64,000 nucleotides of DNA from Lotus japonicus (Eukaryota > Streptophyta > Magnoliopsida > Fabales > Fabaceae), in assembly GCF_012489685.1 (NCBI RefSeq), contig NC_080043.1:66519920-66583919 (forward strand), given 5' to 3'. The translations under genes and the position numbers were made by a program. The notes under the pieces were generated by a model. It made no database searches. It was not told where the DNA came from and worked only from the letters and a program-made list of their open reading frames with translations. Of the stretch, positions 31,901-39,752 are shown piece by piece. Position 1 is the first letter of the stretch, and every line of letters begins with the position of its first letter.

Positions 31901-33114
31901 AATATTAAATTGCTTACGAAGAAGACTTCACCTTTTAGATGAGTTGAATGCTCACGAGAATATTTTAAGTGTTAGACTTCAAATTTTGGATGAGTTAAAT
32001 GTTCTACTTTGCATTTCAAATTATTTATTTTGTAGACTTCACATATTGTTTAATGAATTTCAATTAATATTATTTGACATGTATATTGAATTTGATATGC
32101 TGCATTATCACTTGTCGTTTTTTAATTTATTGAATTAACTTATGTATTTTATATATTCAATTTGAATTTTAATGACATATTGGGATCTCGTGAGAAGATA
32201 GGGAATGAGGATGTAGTGAAAATATGTGAGGATGAGGAGCGGAAAGATACTCCCCGCTCTTGCCCTGCGCGGATGTCATTCCTAACTCCTACTAAACAGC
32301 TGTAAATAAGCTACATTTGTAGCAAATTGACAGTTATTTGGCAGCTAATTTACTGTCACAATTTTACTATCATTTTTTCTATCTACAAATCTTATTTCAC
32401 ATGGTTACAAATGCTATCTTTACAAGCGGCCCTTGACAACCCTATTAATTTATTCATAGTACTTATTTTTTACCATAGACTATGCTTTTAATTGGAACAA
32501 CTTAAATCAATCACGTACCAAAATTAGTTATTAGTTGACAAAGTCCATATCAAGCATAGTCAGAAGGCACACATTTAATATGTGATTGGATCAACCCTTC
32601 TATGTTTCATTCTTCTTAAGAATATTGTAATTTCAACTCTGGTTTATAGAAAAAAATATTCGTTGAGAGTCCTAGCTCAAACAGAGTGTCTCTGGTAAAG
32701 GATAAACGCTTCTAACAAAAATTATATGCTTTTGTATTTCAGGATCAAGTTACTAGAAACTGGTGGCTAAGGGCTGAGAACACATATATCGGATACTTTC
32801 CCGCAGAATTGTTTTCTGGTTACTTTCTTTATGCGGATCAAGGTGGTTGGACTGGTAAAACAATTAGTGGCGACCTTCCGAGTCCTCCAATGGGTTCTGG
32901 GCACTTACCAGATGGCAATTATCGTCATTCAGCATATATTTCACGAATGGCATTTAGAAATCTAGAGAGACAAGATGTTGTACCCCTTACAGGTATGCTA
33001 GCTCTTGATGCTGACAGCCCCCAATGCTACAATGTGACATGGGAAAAATATGTTGATGACAACCTACAACATGTTATAGAGTTTGGGGGACCTTGTGGGA
33101 ATTGTGGACCATGA
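15716..33114 (+). CDS. Neprosin-domain (DUF239) protein, seven exons
   Basis: Join 15716-15922, 16033-16119, 16233-16421, 16694-16861, 23605-23655, 23832-23978, 32743-33114 gives 406 codons with no internal stop. All introns are GT-AG and phase 0. Residues 1-35 hold a hydrophobic signal-like stretch (EIVIILLFCLCFTL); the second Met (codon 14, 15755) would give a tidier signal peptide. Residues 50-160 match the Neprosin activation-peptide domain (LEERLKIINKPPIKNIQ, IVDCIDINKQLAFDNPLL). Residues 165-400 match the Neprosin domain (NNIQAGWQVY, GCTNLLCAGFVQ, NWWLRAENTYIGYFP, MGSGHLPDG). Four N-glycosylation sites (NLT, NGT twice, NVT) fit a secreted protein. Neprosin of pitcher plants is a glutamic peptidase. 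Here Gln213 and Lys322 sit where the two catalytic glutamates are expected, so peptidase activity is doubtful. Retrotransposons fill introns 4 and 6. Confidence 0.9.
16033..16119 (+). CDS. Neprosin gene exon 2
   Basis: It encodes 29 residues, TEFGHIVDCIDINKQLAF and onwards. The acceptor is TTCTGCAG|ACA and the donor CAG|GTAATA. The cysteine and the DINKQLAFDNPLL block are characteristic of the family. Confidence 0.9.
16233..16421 (+). CDS. Neprosin gene exon 3
   Basis: It encodes 63 residues from LKPSFQ to PDTH, including LCLRGTVPVRRATKEDL, a signature of the activation-peptide domain. The acceptor is AATTTCAG|CTA and the donor CAT|GTAAGT. Confidence 0.9.
16694..16861 (+). CDS. Neprosin gene exon 4
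   Basis: It encodes 56 residues from FAGARLNLT to AGWQ and opens the Neprosin domain. The acceptor is TTTGCAG|TTT and the donor CAG|GTTTTT. Gln213 of IQAGW falls in this exon. Confidence 0.9.
16898..16929. repeat. (AT)n microsatellite
   Basis: An uninterrupted AT dinucleotide run of about 32 bp lies at the start of intron 4. Confidence 0.9.
17108..17214 (+). repeat. TRIM LTR X, left copy
   Basis: It starts TGTTAGAGTCCC and ends CCTCCTTCA, and the primer site TGGTATCAGAGCC follows at 17215. TSD TTCAT precedes it. Confidence 0.85.
17215..17367 (+). repeat. TRIM internal segment I1, first copy
   Basis: This 153-bp non-coding segment runs from the primer site to a purine-rich end (GTGAGGGGGCG). 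It is nearly identical to 22739-22891. Confidence 0.8.
17368..17417 (+). repeat. TRIM LTR Y, first copy (5' part)
   Basis: It starts TGTTAGAATATAATAT and is split at 17417 by the insertion of the 17418-22704 element; the remainder is at 22705-22738. Confidence 0.8.
17418..19536 (+). repeat. Left LTR of the 17418-22704 element
   Basis: 2,119 bp with TG..CA ends. It carries a private minisatellite at 18233-18440 and shares the promoter-side block (GAGAGTGGGGCCCATT) and the block CTGTCTGGAGTGGACGCGG with the right LTR. Confidence 0.8.
18233..18440 (+). repeat. Minisatellite of GATGTCGCGACATGGCGAG units
   Basis: Tandem units of about 50 bp are built on GAGATGTCGCGACATGGCGAGTTGCG, most containing the palindrome ATGTCGCGACAT. 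They cause a spurious open frame at 18196-18483. The repeat is absent from the right LTR. Confidence 0.85.
19541..19552 (+). other. Primer-binding site, initiator tRNA-Met type
   Basis: TGGTATCAGAGC lies 4 bp inside the left LTR and fixes the plus orientation of the element. Confidence 0.85.
19720..19733 (+). other. Polypurine tract
   Basis: AAGTGGGGGAGAGT lies directly before the TG of the right LTR at 19734. Confidence 0.75.
19734..21125 (+). repeat. 696-bp tandem duplication, two nearly identical copies
   Basis: Copies at 19734-20429 and 20430-21125 both begin at TGTAACACCCCAC and end at CTGCCCGCAGA. By eye I found one difference (GATTGCTGG against GATTGCTAG). The breakpoint matches the LTR start and a 179-bp repeat border, so either a very recent event or an assembly duplication is possible. 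Confidence 0.85.
20938..21473 (+). repeat. 179-bp tandem repeat, three units
   Basis: Units begin GCCCGCAGATACCCTAAC (20938), GCCCGCAGACACCCTAGC (21117) and GCTCGCAGAAACCCTAAC (21296). Each contains GAGAGCATAACTCTCTCTAC or a close variant, an imperfect hairpin. One further unit lies in the duplicated segment before 20430. Confidence 0.8.
22705..22738 (+). repeat. TRIM LTR Y, first copy (3' part)
   Basis: After the TSD copy GCTTA (22705-22709) the LTR resumes with AGCTTTTGGG and ends TTATTTGACA. The primer site TGGTATCAGAGCC follows at 22739. Confidence 0.8.
22739..22891 (+). repeat. TRIM internal segment I1, second copy
   Basis: Same length (153 bp) and nearly the same sequence as 17215-17367, here lying between two Y LTRs. 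Confidence 0.8.
22892..22969 (+). repeat. TRIM LTR Y, second copy
   Basis: A 78-bp copy starting TGTTAGAATATAATAT and ending TTATTTGACA, with the primer site TGGTATCAGAGCC at 22970. The following segment I2 (22970-23105) differs from I1. Confidence 0.8.
23106..23212 (+). repeat. TRIM LTR X, right copy
   Basis: It has the same length (107 bp) as the left X copy, with few differences. It is followed by the TSD TTCAT at 23213-23217. Confidence 0.85.
23605..23655 (+). CDS. Neprosin gene exon 5
   Basis: A 51-bp exon encoding VYSTLSGDDKAHFYTSW, which matches the family block V.P.LYGD..TR.FTYW. The acceptor is GGTGTCAG|GTA and the donor TGG|GTAAGG. It lies 6.7 kb from exon 4 because of the TRIM composite. 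Confidence 0.85.
23832..23978 (+). CDS. Neprosin gene exon 6
   Basis: It encodes 49 residues with GCTNLLCAGFVQTS and TYGGPIFQMSVSLTQ, both family blocks. The acceptor is CATGCAG|TCA and the donor CAG|GTAAAC. The paired cysteines in GCTNLLC are conserved in the family. Confidence 0.9.
24099..24418 (+). repeat. 5' LTR of Tat-type element A
   Basis: It starts TGGACTGGGCGAG and ends TTGGCTGGAACA. ACTGGGCGAG (24102-24111) and its exact complement CTCGCCCAGT (24124-24133) form a 10-bp stem at the very start. A TATA box TATAAATA lies at 24239-24246. A CT microsatellite occupies about 24329-24354. Confidence 0.9.
24421..24442 (+). other. Primer-binding site of element A
   Basis: TGGCGCCGTCTGTGGGGATC starts 2 bp inside the LTR. 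Its first nine bases and the GGGGATC part fit a tRNA-Asp 3' end with mismatches between. Element B has the same site, so the mismatches belong to the family. Confidence 0.65.
24565..25948 (+). pseudogene. gag: gag of Tat-type element A (broken)
   Basis: It starts METRRCRRSETLEQQ, then has a proline-rich segment (TPPSPPPPRSPTPPL). The gag core begins near residue 120, with DNMKNLVLETYNGRTDP and MMAWFTTLPRGSITNF. A stop codon at 25321-25323 interrupts a block that in copy B is open. The frame continues to 25782. There, compared with copy B, about 100 bp before the zinc-binding tail are missing and the frame shifts (GHDIGDCFTLKNEIERLIRAG at 25763-25825). Gag packages the element's RNA; this copy cannot make the whole protein. 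Confidence 0.85.
26060..27075 (+). pseudogene. Protease region and pre-RT stub of element A
   Basis: FGFQHPDIVISSANFEGIKTH leads into the protease signature with DQGSSADIIYGDAFDQLGL (26224-26280) and NIGRNTLNRLCAVIS near 26450. Stops and frame changes are frequent. The segment at 26833-27075 (LAIEPRLTTDQERRLEKLVE, DNFDLFNWS) is what in complete Tat elements stands just before RT. After that, unrelated non-coding DNA follows. Confidence 0.75.
27076..28089 (+). other. Non-coding spacer of element A
   Basis: This spacer between the pol stub and the antisense ORF carries a conserved module GGTGGGAAAAATTCCCAGAAGGTGGCGATCCCAACACGACC (about 27582-27665). The same module occurs as two tandem copies in element B (41925-42140). 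Strings such as AAATATGGGCGAGCA recur at 27719-27760. Confidence 0.6.
28090..30656 (-). pseudogene. Antisense accessory ORF of element A
   Basis: It is read opposite to gag. It starts MTSQCRLQKSSRSQ at 30656. The central part near 30080-30330 resembles the family named putative gypsy-type transposon (PF04195-like): LPFSPFVRQVMREINITPSQ and GLEPRVAHFFYFYAVEPKSL. A basic KRKRAP segment follows, then a long coiled coil (28396-28800, RIEELEDELVDMQKELDAW). The C-terminus VTPEGLVGPNDPPGFNAEYF is shared with element B. A 99-bp stretch at 29652-29750 has GT..AG ends (TTTTGTTCTCAG acceptor), and its removal keeps the frame open across a stop. Other breaks (near 30360, 28396 and elsewhere) make this copy defective. 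Tat elements such as Grande are known to carry extra antisense ORFs; function unknown. Confidence 0.75.
30808..30820 (-). promoter_or_regulatory. TATA-like motif upstream of the antisense ORF
   Basis: The minus strand reads TTCCTTATAAGACCCCC about 150 bp before the ATG at 30656. It would let the antisense ORF be transcribed from its own promoter rather than the LTR. Confidence 0.4.
31353..31671 (+). repeat. 3' LTR of Tat-type element A
   Basis: It starts TGGACTGGGCGAG and ends TTGGCTGGAACA, with a TATA box TATAAATA at 31493-31500. It shares the terminal hairpin and CT tracts with the 5' LTR. The TSD ATTAG follows at 31672-31676. Confidence 0.9.
31677..32742 (+). other. Rest of intron 6
   Basis: AT-rich. 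A patch at 31687-32295 begins TAGGTATGGATTTTT and ends near GGATGTCATTCCTAACTCC, with GATGAGGAT motifs at both ends. It may be an old non-autonomous DNA element, but no clear TIR or TSD was read. Confidence 0.35.
32743..33114 (+). CDS. Neprosin gene exon 7 (terminal)
   Basis: It encodes the last 123 residues and the TGA stop, with NWWLRAENTYIGYFPAELF, GSGHLPDGNYRHSAYISRM and a C-terminal GGPCGNCGP. The acceptor is GTATTTCAG|GAT. The position where active members have WGGE reads WTGK here. Confidence 0.9.
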   Translation, partial: DQVTRNWWLRAENTYIGYFPAELFSGYFLYADQGGWTGKTISGDLPSPPMGSGHLPDGNYRHSAYISRMAFRNLERQDVVPLTGMLALDADSPQCYNVTWEKYVDDNLQHVIEFGGPCGNCGP

Positions 33115-33240
33115 TGTTATTTTCTTCCCCATGTTAAAGAATGAATATGAAGAAGCTATTTTTCAATAACTGACCTACTTTATAAGCTGTTCTCAAGAGT
33201 AATCTCTACTTAATATAAGTTCAAGTAATGCTTTATTATT
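33115..33240 (+). other. Probable 3' UTR of the Neprosin gene
   Basis: AT-rich DNA directly after the stop, with AATGAATATGAAG and TTAATATAAG strings that could serve as weak polyadenylation signals. The end is not defined by sequence alone. Confidence 0.35.
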
Positions 33241-33800
33241 GGGAGGCATACCAGGATAGAGTTCCTTATTGTTTATTTACGAAAGGGGGTTTGAAGGGAA
33301 TATGGAAAAAGCTTTTATTTTCTCTATTCTAGGAGCCAACTTTGATTAATTGGCCTTGCCACTGTTTGCTGTTTGTGAGGTCTCAGTTTAATGAACACCA
33401 TTCTCCCACCTCGAATAATGCTAAGTCCTTGCCTTTATTGTCTGCATAATTTTTCATTTGTTATTGAGCTCGAAGCAGGTGATGATTCAACTGTTTCAAG
33501 GCCTGATCCTTATCCACCAAATCAAATGCTATGGCTTCTACTCTTGTCTCTTCTTGAGAAAATCTGACTAAATTAAAAAAGGTGAAGGTGACTTCGTCCC
33601 ATAAACCACTTCAAAGGGTATGGTACCAGTAGACCCATGAAAAGTGGTGTAGTGTTGTACCAATAGTTCAGCCCAAGACACCCAATAAGATAAATTCTTA
33701 GGTTTCTTAGAAGCAAAACTCCGCAAATACGCCTCCAAGTACCCGATAACGACTTTGGTCTAACAATCAATCTCCGGAGGATATGATGAAAACTGATCTT
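33240..33800 (-). pseudogene. Ty3/gypsy integrase C-terminal fragment
   Basis: The minus strand, with frame changes, shows LEAYLRSFASKKPKNLSYWV and FHGSTGTIPFEVVYG (33590-33790), then RVEAIAFDLVDKDQALKQLN and LLRAQ (33475-33560) and AGEWCSLN-like and ANQLKLAPR-like blocks. These are the conserved end of integrase and the following domain in chromovirus-type gypsy elements. The rest of the element is missing. Confidence 0.65.
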
Positions 33801-33804
33801 CAAA

Positions 33805-34756
33805 TTAGTCCATTATATTCGGAATAATTCCTTCCAAAACAAACTAATGAACAATTGATCTCTATTACTTACAATGGATTGTTTGGCATATTCCTTCTAT
33901 GTAATGTTGTCTGATGGTAGGGAGCTAAGTCAATCCGATGCTTTTCCAGCCAGTGAGAATGGTAATAATAGTCTGAGGCAGAACATTATGTTATCAGAAT
34001 ATTGAAAGACAAATTGGCAGGGGAAAAGCAACTCATATAATATAAGTATAGGCAATTCCTTTATAATTATAGGCTTCACCAATATTTTTATGCGGTGAAC
34101 TGAATCATGGAAAGCAAAAAGAACGATAATCTAGAGACATGAGATAGAAATGGCAGGGGAAAAGCAACTCATACAAGTATATGCAGTACCTTTCACCATC
34201 CTCACAAACTTAAGAAAACTTGATGCTTTCCTTTACTCCCACACCAAAGCATTAGTTCACTGCATCTAGCATAGGAAGGTGTCACGAAGTCACAACCCAA
34301 ACCAAAACAGTAACCTTTGCGGTTAAGAGTGTTAGTTCAAAGTTACCATTTAAAAGAAATAGCTAATTGTATTTAGTCTATTGATGTTTTCTAGACACCA
34401 ATTCTGAACTAAGAATCTTAACTACAAAGACTCACTGATGAAATGTTCTCAGACAAACATTAAGGTATTGCTTTGAAGATTCAGGATCATACTATACTAC
34501 CACCCTTAGCAGCAACCAACCATACAACCTCAGTTAAAAACTAATAAAGACCAGTTGTTAAATGTCGAAAAACAATGAGTTTGTGCAATAGGATTCATAC
34601 TGTGTTGGTTTTCACTATCGTAATGTTAAATGCCTTCATGTTTTTAAATCTCCTTATAAATGCCTACACCACCTTGGCTTAAAGCTTCTTGGAACACATT
34701 GCTAGCAAGGCAAATAAAAGAAAGACAAAATGATCAATGAAAAGCAATAAAAAGAA
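33805..34756. other. Spacer, no gene seen
   Basis: Mixed AT-rich DNA. A short string, GGCAGGGGAAAAGCAACTCATA, appears twice (about 34015 and 34151), showing a local duplication. No coding segment is supported. Confidence 0.4.
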
Positions 34757-34945
34757 GGCTTAAATACTCTGGAGGTCCCTGAAATTGTGTGGCGTACGAA
34801 AATAAGTCCCTGAAAAAAAAATTCCGATTCCGGATCCGTGAAAATTTTTTTTAATCGAAATAAGTCCCTACCCATGTTTCATGCTTATGTGGCTCATTTT
34901 TTACACAATCACAATTTCCACGTGGATTTTTTTATTTTATTTTAT
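34757..34945 (+). repeat. End of a dispersed GGCTTAAAT-type repeat
   Basis: GGCTTAAATACTCTGGAGGTCCCTG, followed by AAATAAGTCCCTGAAAAAAA and a second AAATAAGTCCCTA, looks like the terminal part of a non-autonomous DNA element common in legumes. The opposite end was not found. Confidence 0.4.
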
Positions 34946-35019
34946 GCCAAGTGTGTTAATGATTTACAAAAACCCAAAAAAACATCATAAAAAACTAAGA
35001 AAAAACCTTTCCTCCTTCT

Positions 35020-35162
35020 TCATCTTGGCACAGTACTCACAGAAGCTCTGAAACTGGTAAACGAACTCATCCACCATATCCCAAAGCCACTAATTCGGAA
35101 GCTGCATTTTAACGACGCCGTGGAGGACGACCTGGAAGTGGGAGCAGTAGTTATCCCAGGAA
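35020..35162 (-). pseudogene. Fragment resembling eIF3 subunit L (pseudogene)
   Basis: The minus strand reads DNYCSHFQVVLHGVVKMQLP, then N-stop-WLWDMVDEFVYQFQSF and CEYCAKMK. This resembles a very conserved part of plant eukaryotic initiation factor 3 subunit L. The stop replaces the Gln expected between N and W (TAG for CAG). Only about 47 codons are present and flanking exons are not seen, so it is a captured or processed pseudogene fragment. Confidence 0.65.
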
Positions 35163-35531
35163 TCAATCCGTTAAAACTCATTTTCTCTTCTCCACCAACA
35201 GATCTGCTTCTTCTCTTCTCCACCCACAAACCCATTTTCTCAAAACCCATCACCATCACCCTCTTCTCTTCGTCGACCACCCCAAGATCTGCATAGTTGC
35301 TTAAAACGACCTCAACCACGATGACATTGCCAACGAGCTTGGCTTGCTCTCAGATCTCGCGCTCTTCCATGTCAACTCCAACAAGTTCTGTGCGACAAGT
35401 TATGGGTTTTGGGGTGTGGGTTGCGATGGGTTGGGGTTATGGGTTTTGAGGCTCCGATTGCTGGGAAAAGAGGGAAAACCAAGTTCTGATGCGGGTTGCT
35501 AGGAGAACCAGAAGAAGTTGAAGGTTGAAGG
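35163..35531. other. Spacer before Tat-type element B
   Basis: Moderately GC DNA with C/T-rich strings (TTCTCTTCTCCACC). The last five bases before the LTR, GAAGG (35527-35531), should be one TSD copy. The other is beyond the window. No gene is supported here. Confidence 0.4.
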
Positions 35532-35856
35532 TGGACTGGGCGAGACCCCAGGGCCCCTCGCCCAAGGGCGCTGGCCTAAGGCGAGGATCACATCAGGGAC
35601 TTGGGCCTTTGTCTCGGAGGCCCAACTGGCCCATTAGGATGATTTAGAGGCGCTAGCTAGGCCCAACTTCCCCAGCTATAAATAGGGGAAGGATACCAAT
35701 TGTAAGGGACTCTTAGCTCATTTGTGTAAAAACAAGCTTGAAATTCAATTACTTTCTCACTCTAAGCGGTTACACTCTAACTCCTCTCTAGGAATCTCAC
35801 ACCACGTTCCTTGCATCTTAGGTATTATACCTCATCTCGATGTTCATAATGGAACA
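35532..35856 (+). repeat. 5' LTR of Tat-type element B
   Basis: It starts TGGACTGGGCGAGACCCC and ends TCATAATGGAACA (325 bp), with a TATA box TATAAATA at 35677-35684. The terminal hairpin of element A is kept in shorter form (CTGGGCGAG with CTCGCCCA). Confidence 0.85.
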
Positions 35857-35858
35857 TT

Positions 35859-35880
35859 TGGCGCCGTCTGTGGGGATCGG
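35859..35880 (+). other. Primer-binding site of element B
   Basis: TGGCGCCGTCTGTGGGGATC, identical to that of element A and 2 bp inside the LTR. Confidence 0.7.
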
Positions 35881-36001
35881 TAGATTTTGATTCCTAGACT
35901 ACGTGGATTGAAATTTGGTTTGGAGAAATTCGATTCTCCGCTGGAATTTTCCTCAGTTTTCAGTTTTCGATTGAAGTTCTTCGATTCACCAATCAAGATC
36001 G

Positions 36002-36647
36002 ATGGAAACACGTCGTCGACGACGCGACAAAGATCAGGAGCAAGCCGCGACGCGAGCAAGTTTGCCGTGAAGAAGCCGATCAATTAACTCCTCCGATACC
36101 ACCACCACCTCCACCTCTTTCTCCAACACCTCCGTTACCTTCACCGCCGACTTCACCGGAGCAACAGAGATCACCAATGCACTCACCCGGAGCTTCGGGA
36201 GAGGAGAATCAGGCACCTCAGGTACCGATCTCTTGCCAAGACTGGAGACGCTTGATCCGTAGTGTTGATGATATACGACAGCGGAACAATTACTTGCAAG
36301 AACAACTCGAGTATTATCGTTCCGAGCAGCAGGATGAAGGGGAACGCGAGGCGGAGGCCGTGGCTGAATTTGAGCCGTTCTCAGCGGCAGTAAGGGAGGT
36401 TTCCATACCAGATAACATGAAGAATATTGTCCTTGAGACATACAACGGGAAAACTGATCCCAAAGAGCACCTGTTATACTTCAACACAAAAATGGTGATC
36501 AGTGCCGCTTCGGATGCTGTGAAGTGCAGGATGTTTCCAGCTACATTCAAAGGCACATCCATGGCGTGGTTTACCACACTACCCCGAGGATCCATCACCA
36601 ATTTCCGTGATTTCTCGTCAAAATTCCTCGTCCAGTTTTCCGCCAAC
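36002..36647 (+). pseudogene. gag: gag of Tat-type element B, 5' part
   Basis: It starts METRRRRRDKDQEQA. One frame change near 36060 leads into the proline-rich segment and the gag core (36177-36647: DNMKNIVLETYNGKTDPKEH, AWFTTLPRGSITNF). The reading frame ends inside SANK, where the solo LTR has inserted; CCAAC at 36643-36647 is the TSD. Confidence 0.85.
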
Positions 36648-39600
36648 TGTAACGCCCCAATTTCTCAACTGAGTAGTAACATTAGTCACCTAACAAAATC
36701 TAAGGACTATTCTACAATCCCTAAAATCCAAGGGTATTTTTTTTTTTTTCTGAAAAACAACTAAACACTTCAGCTAAAGGGTTTGAAACACATCATAAAT
36801 TTATTTAAATAACCTGTTTCCCGATATATAGTAATAATAGTTTATAATACCATAAGTAAGGTTCAGAATAAACATGCGCACTTTAACAGTGGTGGAACCA
36901 AGGCTTTAATAACAGAGTTCTCATATGGAAACAGAGACTCAAACATAGTCCACAATAAGAGAAGCAAAGCTGCTTCTTACACCTCTACTCCACCGCCTAC
37001 AACCCGATCTCCAACTCGAGCAGCTAAGCTTCGGGGGAAGGATCTCCATCGCCTAATAGCGTTAAGCGCCCAAACAACAAGTAGCAAATAGAAAATGGTT
37101 AACTCCATGCAATTACCACGTATAAAAGGAAAAGCATGCTATTCAAATTTAAGTGCATTTCATGGCACATAAACTAGCAACTTATTTCAAGATAGATGAC
37201 GACATATATCCAACAACATGAAATCAAATCAGATATCAAGAACCTCAACCATATAACATCAAATCAAATACCAACAACCTAAACTTAATCAGATATCAGC
37301 AACATAATAACATAGATTTAAAACATATCACAATAACCTCAACAAGTCAGATCAGATATCGACAAGATCAAATGTTAGTGCTATAGAATGCAACTATATG
37401 CTACTATCAAAATGGATCGATCAATATCGTCTCTCAAGACGGGACAATGATAGGACCACACCTTCTCATCGCCTCTTATAGCGTCTCACAAGACGGGACA
37501 ATCATAGGACCACACCTCCTGATCGCCACTTATAGCGTCTCACAAGACGGGACAATCATAGGACCACACCTCCTAATCGCCACTTAGCGTCACAATGGAC
37601 GGGACAATGATAGGACCACACCTCCTCATCGCCTCTTATATCACCACACAGGGCGGGACAATGATAGGACCACACCTCCTCATCGCCACTTTCACCTTAA
37701 GCCTTATATGCCAAGTCAGACAACAATTCCCAATCCAATAGTCAATTCAGAGTAACCACATGTTATTCATAATCACAACATTCACACAAACACATCAAGC
37801 TCTACTGAGCAATGAAATAATAATTCAGTGTTGTAAAACATAACCATATCCAATCCACTAGAAAACAGTAATGACAGAAACCAGTAAACGGCCGAAGCCT
37901 CTTAGAAAACGGAGACACACGTCTCAATAAGTTCACTCGGCCGAAGCCTCCAGAAAACATTTTCCCAGTTCAGCACAATAATCATAATCCAATGCCAATC
38001 AATATAAACATCTTCATCTCAAACGCATGCAGTGCGATAAAAGCATGCAAGACTCAAAGACACTCTAAAACTGAGTTACCCTTACCTTCGTGAGTAGAAG
38101 TTGTGCATGGAAATTGTGAACCTAGAACAAGGAAACACAATCGTCAACACAAGCCCCACTGGAAACAACACTATCTAATAACACTAATTGAAACCGGAAA
38201 GAAAGCTTTTAAAGCTTCAGAGTTCCTATTTAGGTACAAATTGACAACAGAACTTCATTTGCTAAAACGCGCATAACTTGAGCTACAGAACTCGGAATGA
38301 CAAGAAACCAACGCCAAAATTTCGACAATCGGAAGAGCTACGCAATGGCTTACGTCATACAGACCCAAAAATTATTTTTGGACACAGTACCCTAACACAC
38401 AAGTTTCGGCCACTCTCAAAAATAGGGTTTCCGAACTTTTTCTTCGATCTAATTTAATTCCTAGCTATTCTTAGGCGATATCTTGGCCAGGGAAACTCTC
38501 AGAAAAATTATCGGATCGAAAACTAGAACAGGGGTATTTTGGTCAAGATTTTTAGCTCGGAAACTCAAAGTCGGAATTTTGAAAAATAAATTGAATGAGG
38601 TCGATACCCACGACGTTTATGACAACTAATCCTACTGACGCTAAGCTCAGTCGAGAGTTTTTTATTCAAAAAGCGGAACCTCAGCATAAAATGAATATTT
38701 TGAGCAGAATTGAAGTTCTGCGGCGATTCGACGAGATTCGGTGAAATGTAATCCGCTAAACATGCTCTTGGGCATGCAGAGAATAAGTTTAGACAGAGAA
38801 ATCAAGTTATTTGGACAGTTTTACAAAAAGCTCAAAACTTTGAGCACAGAATGACATAGAGAAAAGCGACAAAATTTACGATTAGAGGTAAGGAAAAGCA
38901 TCAGTACCTCGAGGCCTACGTATAACAACTGTCAGTGCGACGATCAGTCAAGGATTGCAAAAAAAGCTCTTCTCCCTCTTCTCCTCAAGCTCACCCACAG
39001 CCAAAGCATGGAAAAAGATGAAGATATCTCAAATTTTGGCTATTTATAGATTGGTCAAAAACGCAGCAAAACAAATATTTCCCGATTCCGATTTTTCCTG
39101 TGCAATACTCCGTGAATTCTGAGTGGGTTTCCGATGTCAAGTTTCCAGAACTTGAATCAAGGTTTTGGAATAAATGAAACGATCCAAAAACGGTATGAAA
39201 TAATTCAACCAAAAAAACTACTTTTTGCAGCGAATGTCAGATGCAGAAACTTCCTTATGAAGAAAGATTGGAAACATCGAAAGAAATGGGTGTACGCGTG
39301 TGGAATCTTCATTTGAAGCTCCGAATAGAAAAAGTCTTCATCAACAGTTTACTTTAAGGTTCTTGAGCTATCAGGAACTCGGTTTCGGCAAACTTCCGAG
39401 AATCAAAATCGATCGTTCGTACAGTCCAGGGTTTCTTGTCAAAACACTCGTCATGGAAAGGAATAAGAGAAGTTCTTATATTCCTCTGAATATTTTTGAA
39501 TATCGTTTCTACAGTGCTTTAAGAGCAAATTAGTCATTTACTAACGTTTTCGCCCTATGGCGAAAGTGAATGAAACTCGTGCTATAACCTATAGCGACTA

Positions 39601-39752
39601 TATAACTATTCTTAACCATTTCCTGAACTTTCTTCTTCATAACGCTAATCCAAACATTAAACACGAGTCAAGTTCCTCTCACGCTTACACATAATCCTAT
39701 GCGTGAGTTGGAAATTAATTATTTATTTAATTCTAAAATCTTGGGTCTTACA
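36648..39752 (-). mobile_element. Solo LTR (3.1 kb) in gag of element B
   Basis: On the minus strand it starts TGTAAGACCCAAGATTTTAG and ends GGGGCGTTACA. It is flanked by the 5-bp TSD CCAAC (36643-36647 and 39753-39757). A TATA box TATAAATA (minus strand) lies at 39041-39048. There is no coding segment, primer site or second LTR, so I read it as a solo LTR left by LTR-LTR recombination. The start phrase resembles LTRs of large plant chromovirus elements (inference). Confidence 0.8.
37429..37690 (-). repeat. Minisatellite in the solo LTR, five units
   Basis: Units of about 54-60 bp contain GACGGGACAATGATAGGACC or GACGGGACAATCATAGGACC and ACACCTCCTCATCGCC. The first three are separated by TATAGCGTCTCACAAGAC. 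It lies in the middle of the LTR, comparable to the position of the other minisatellite at 18233-18440. Confidence 0.85.

Noticed and set aside
37429..37690. CRISPR-like regular repeats
   Set aside because: Units are contiguous tandem copies without unique spacers in a plant LTR; it is a minisatellite.
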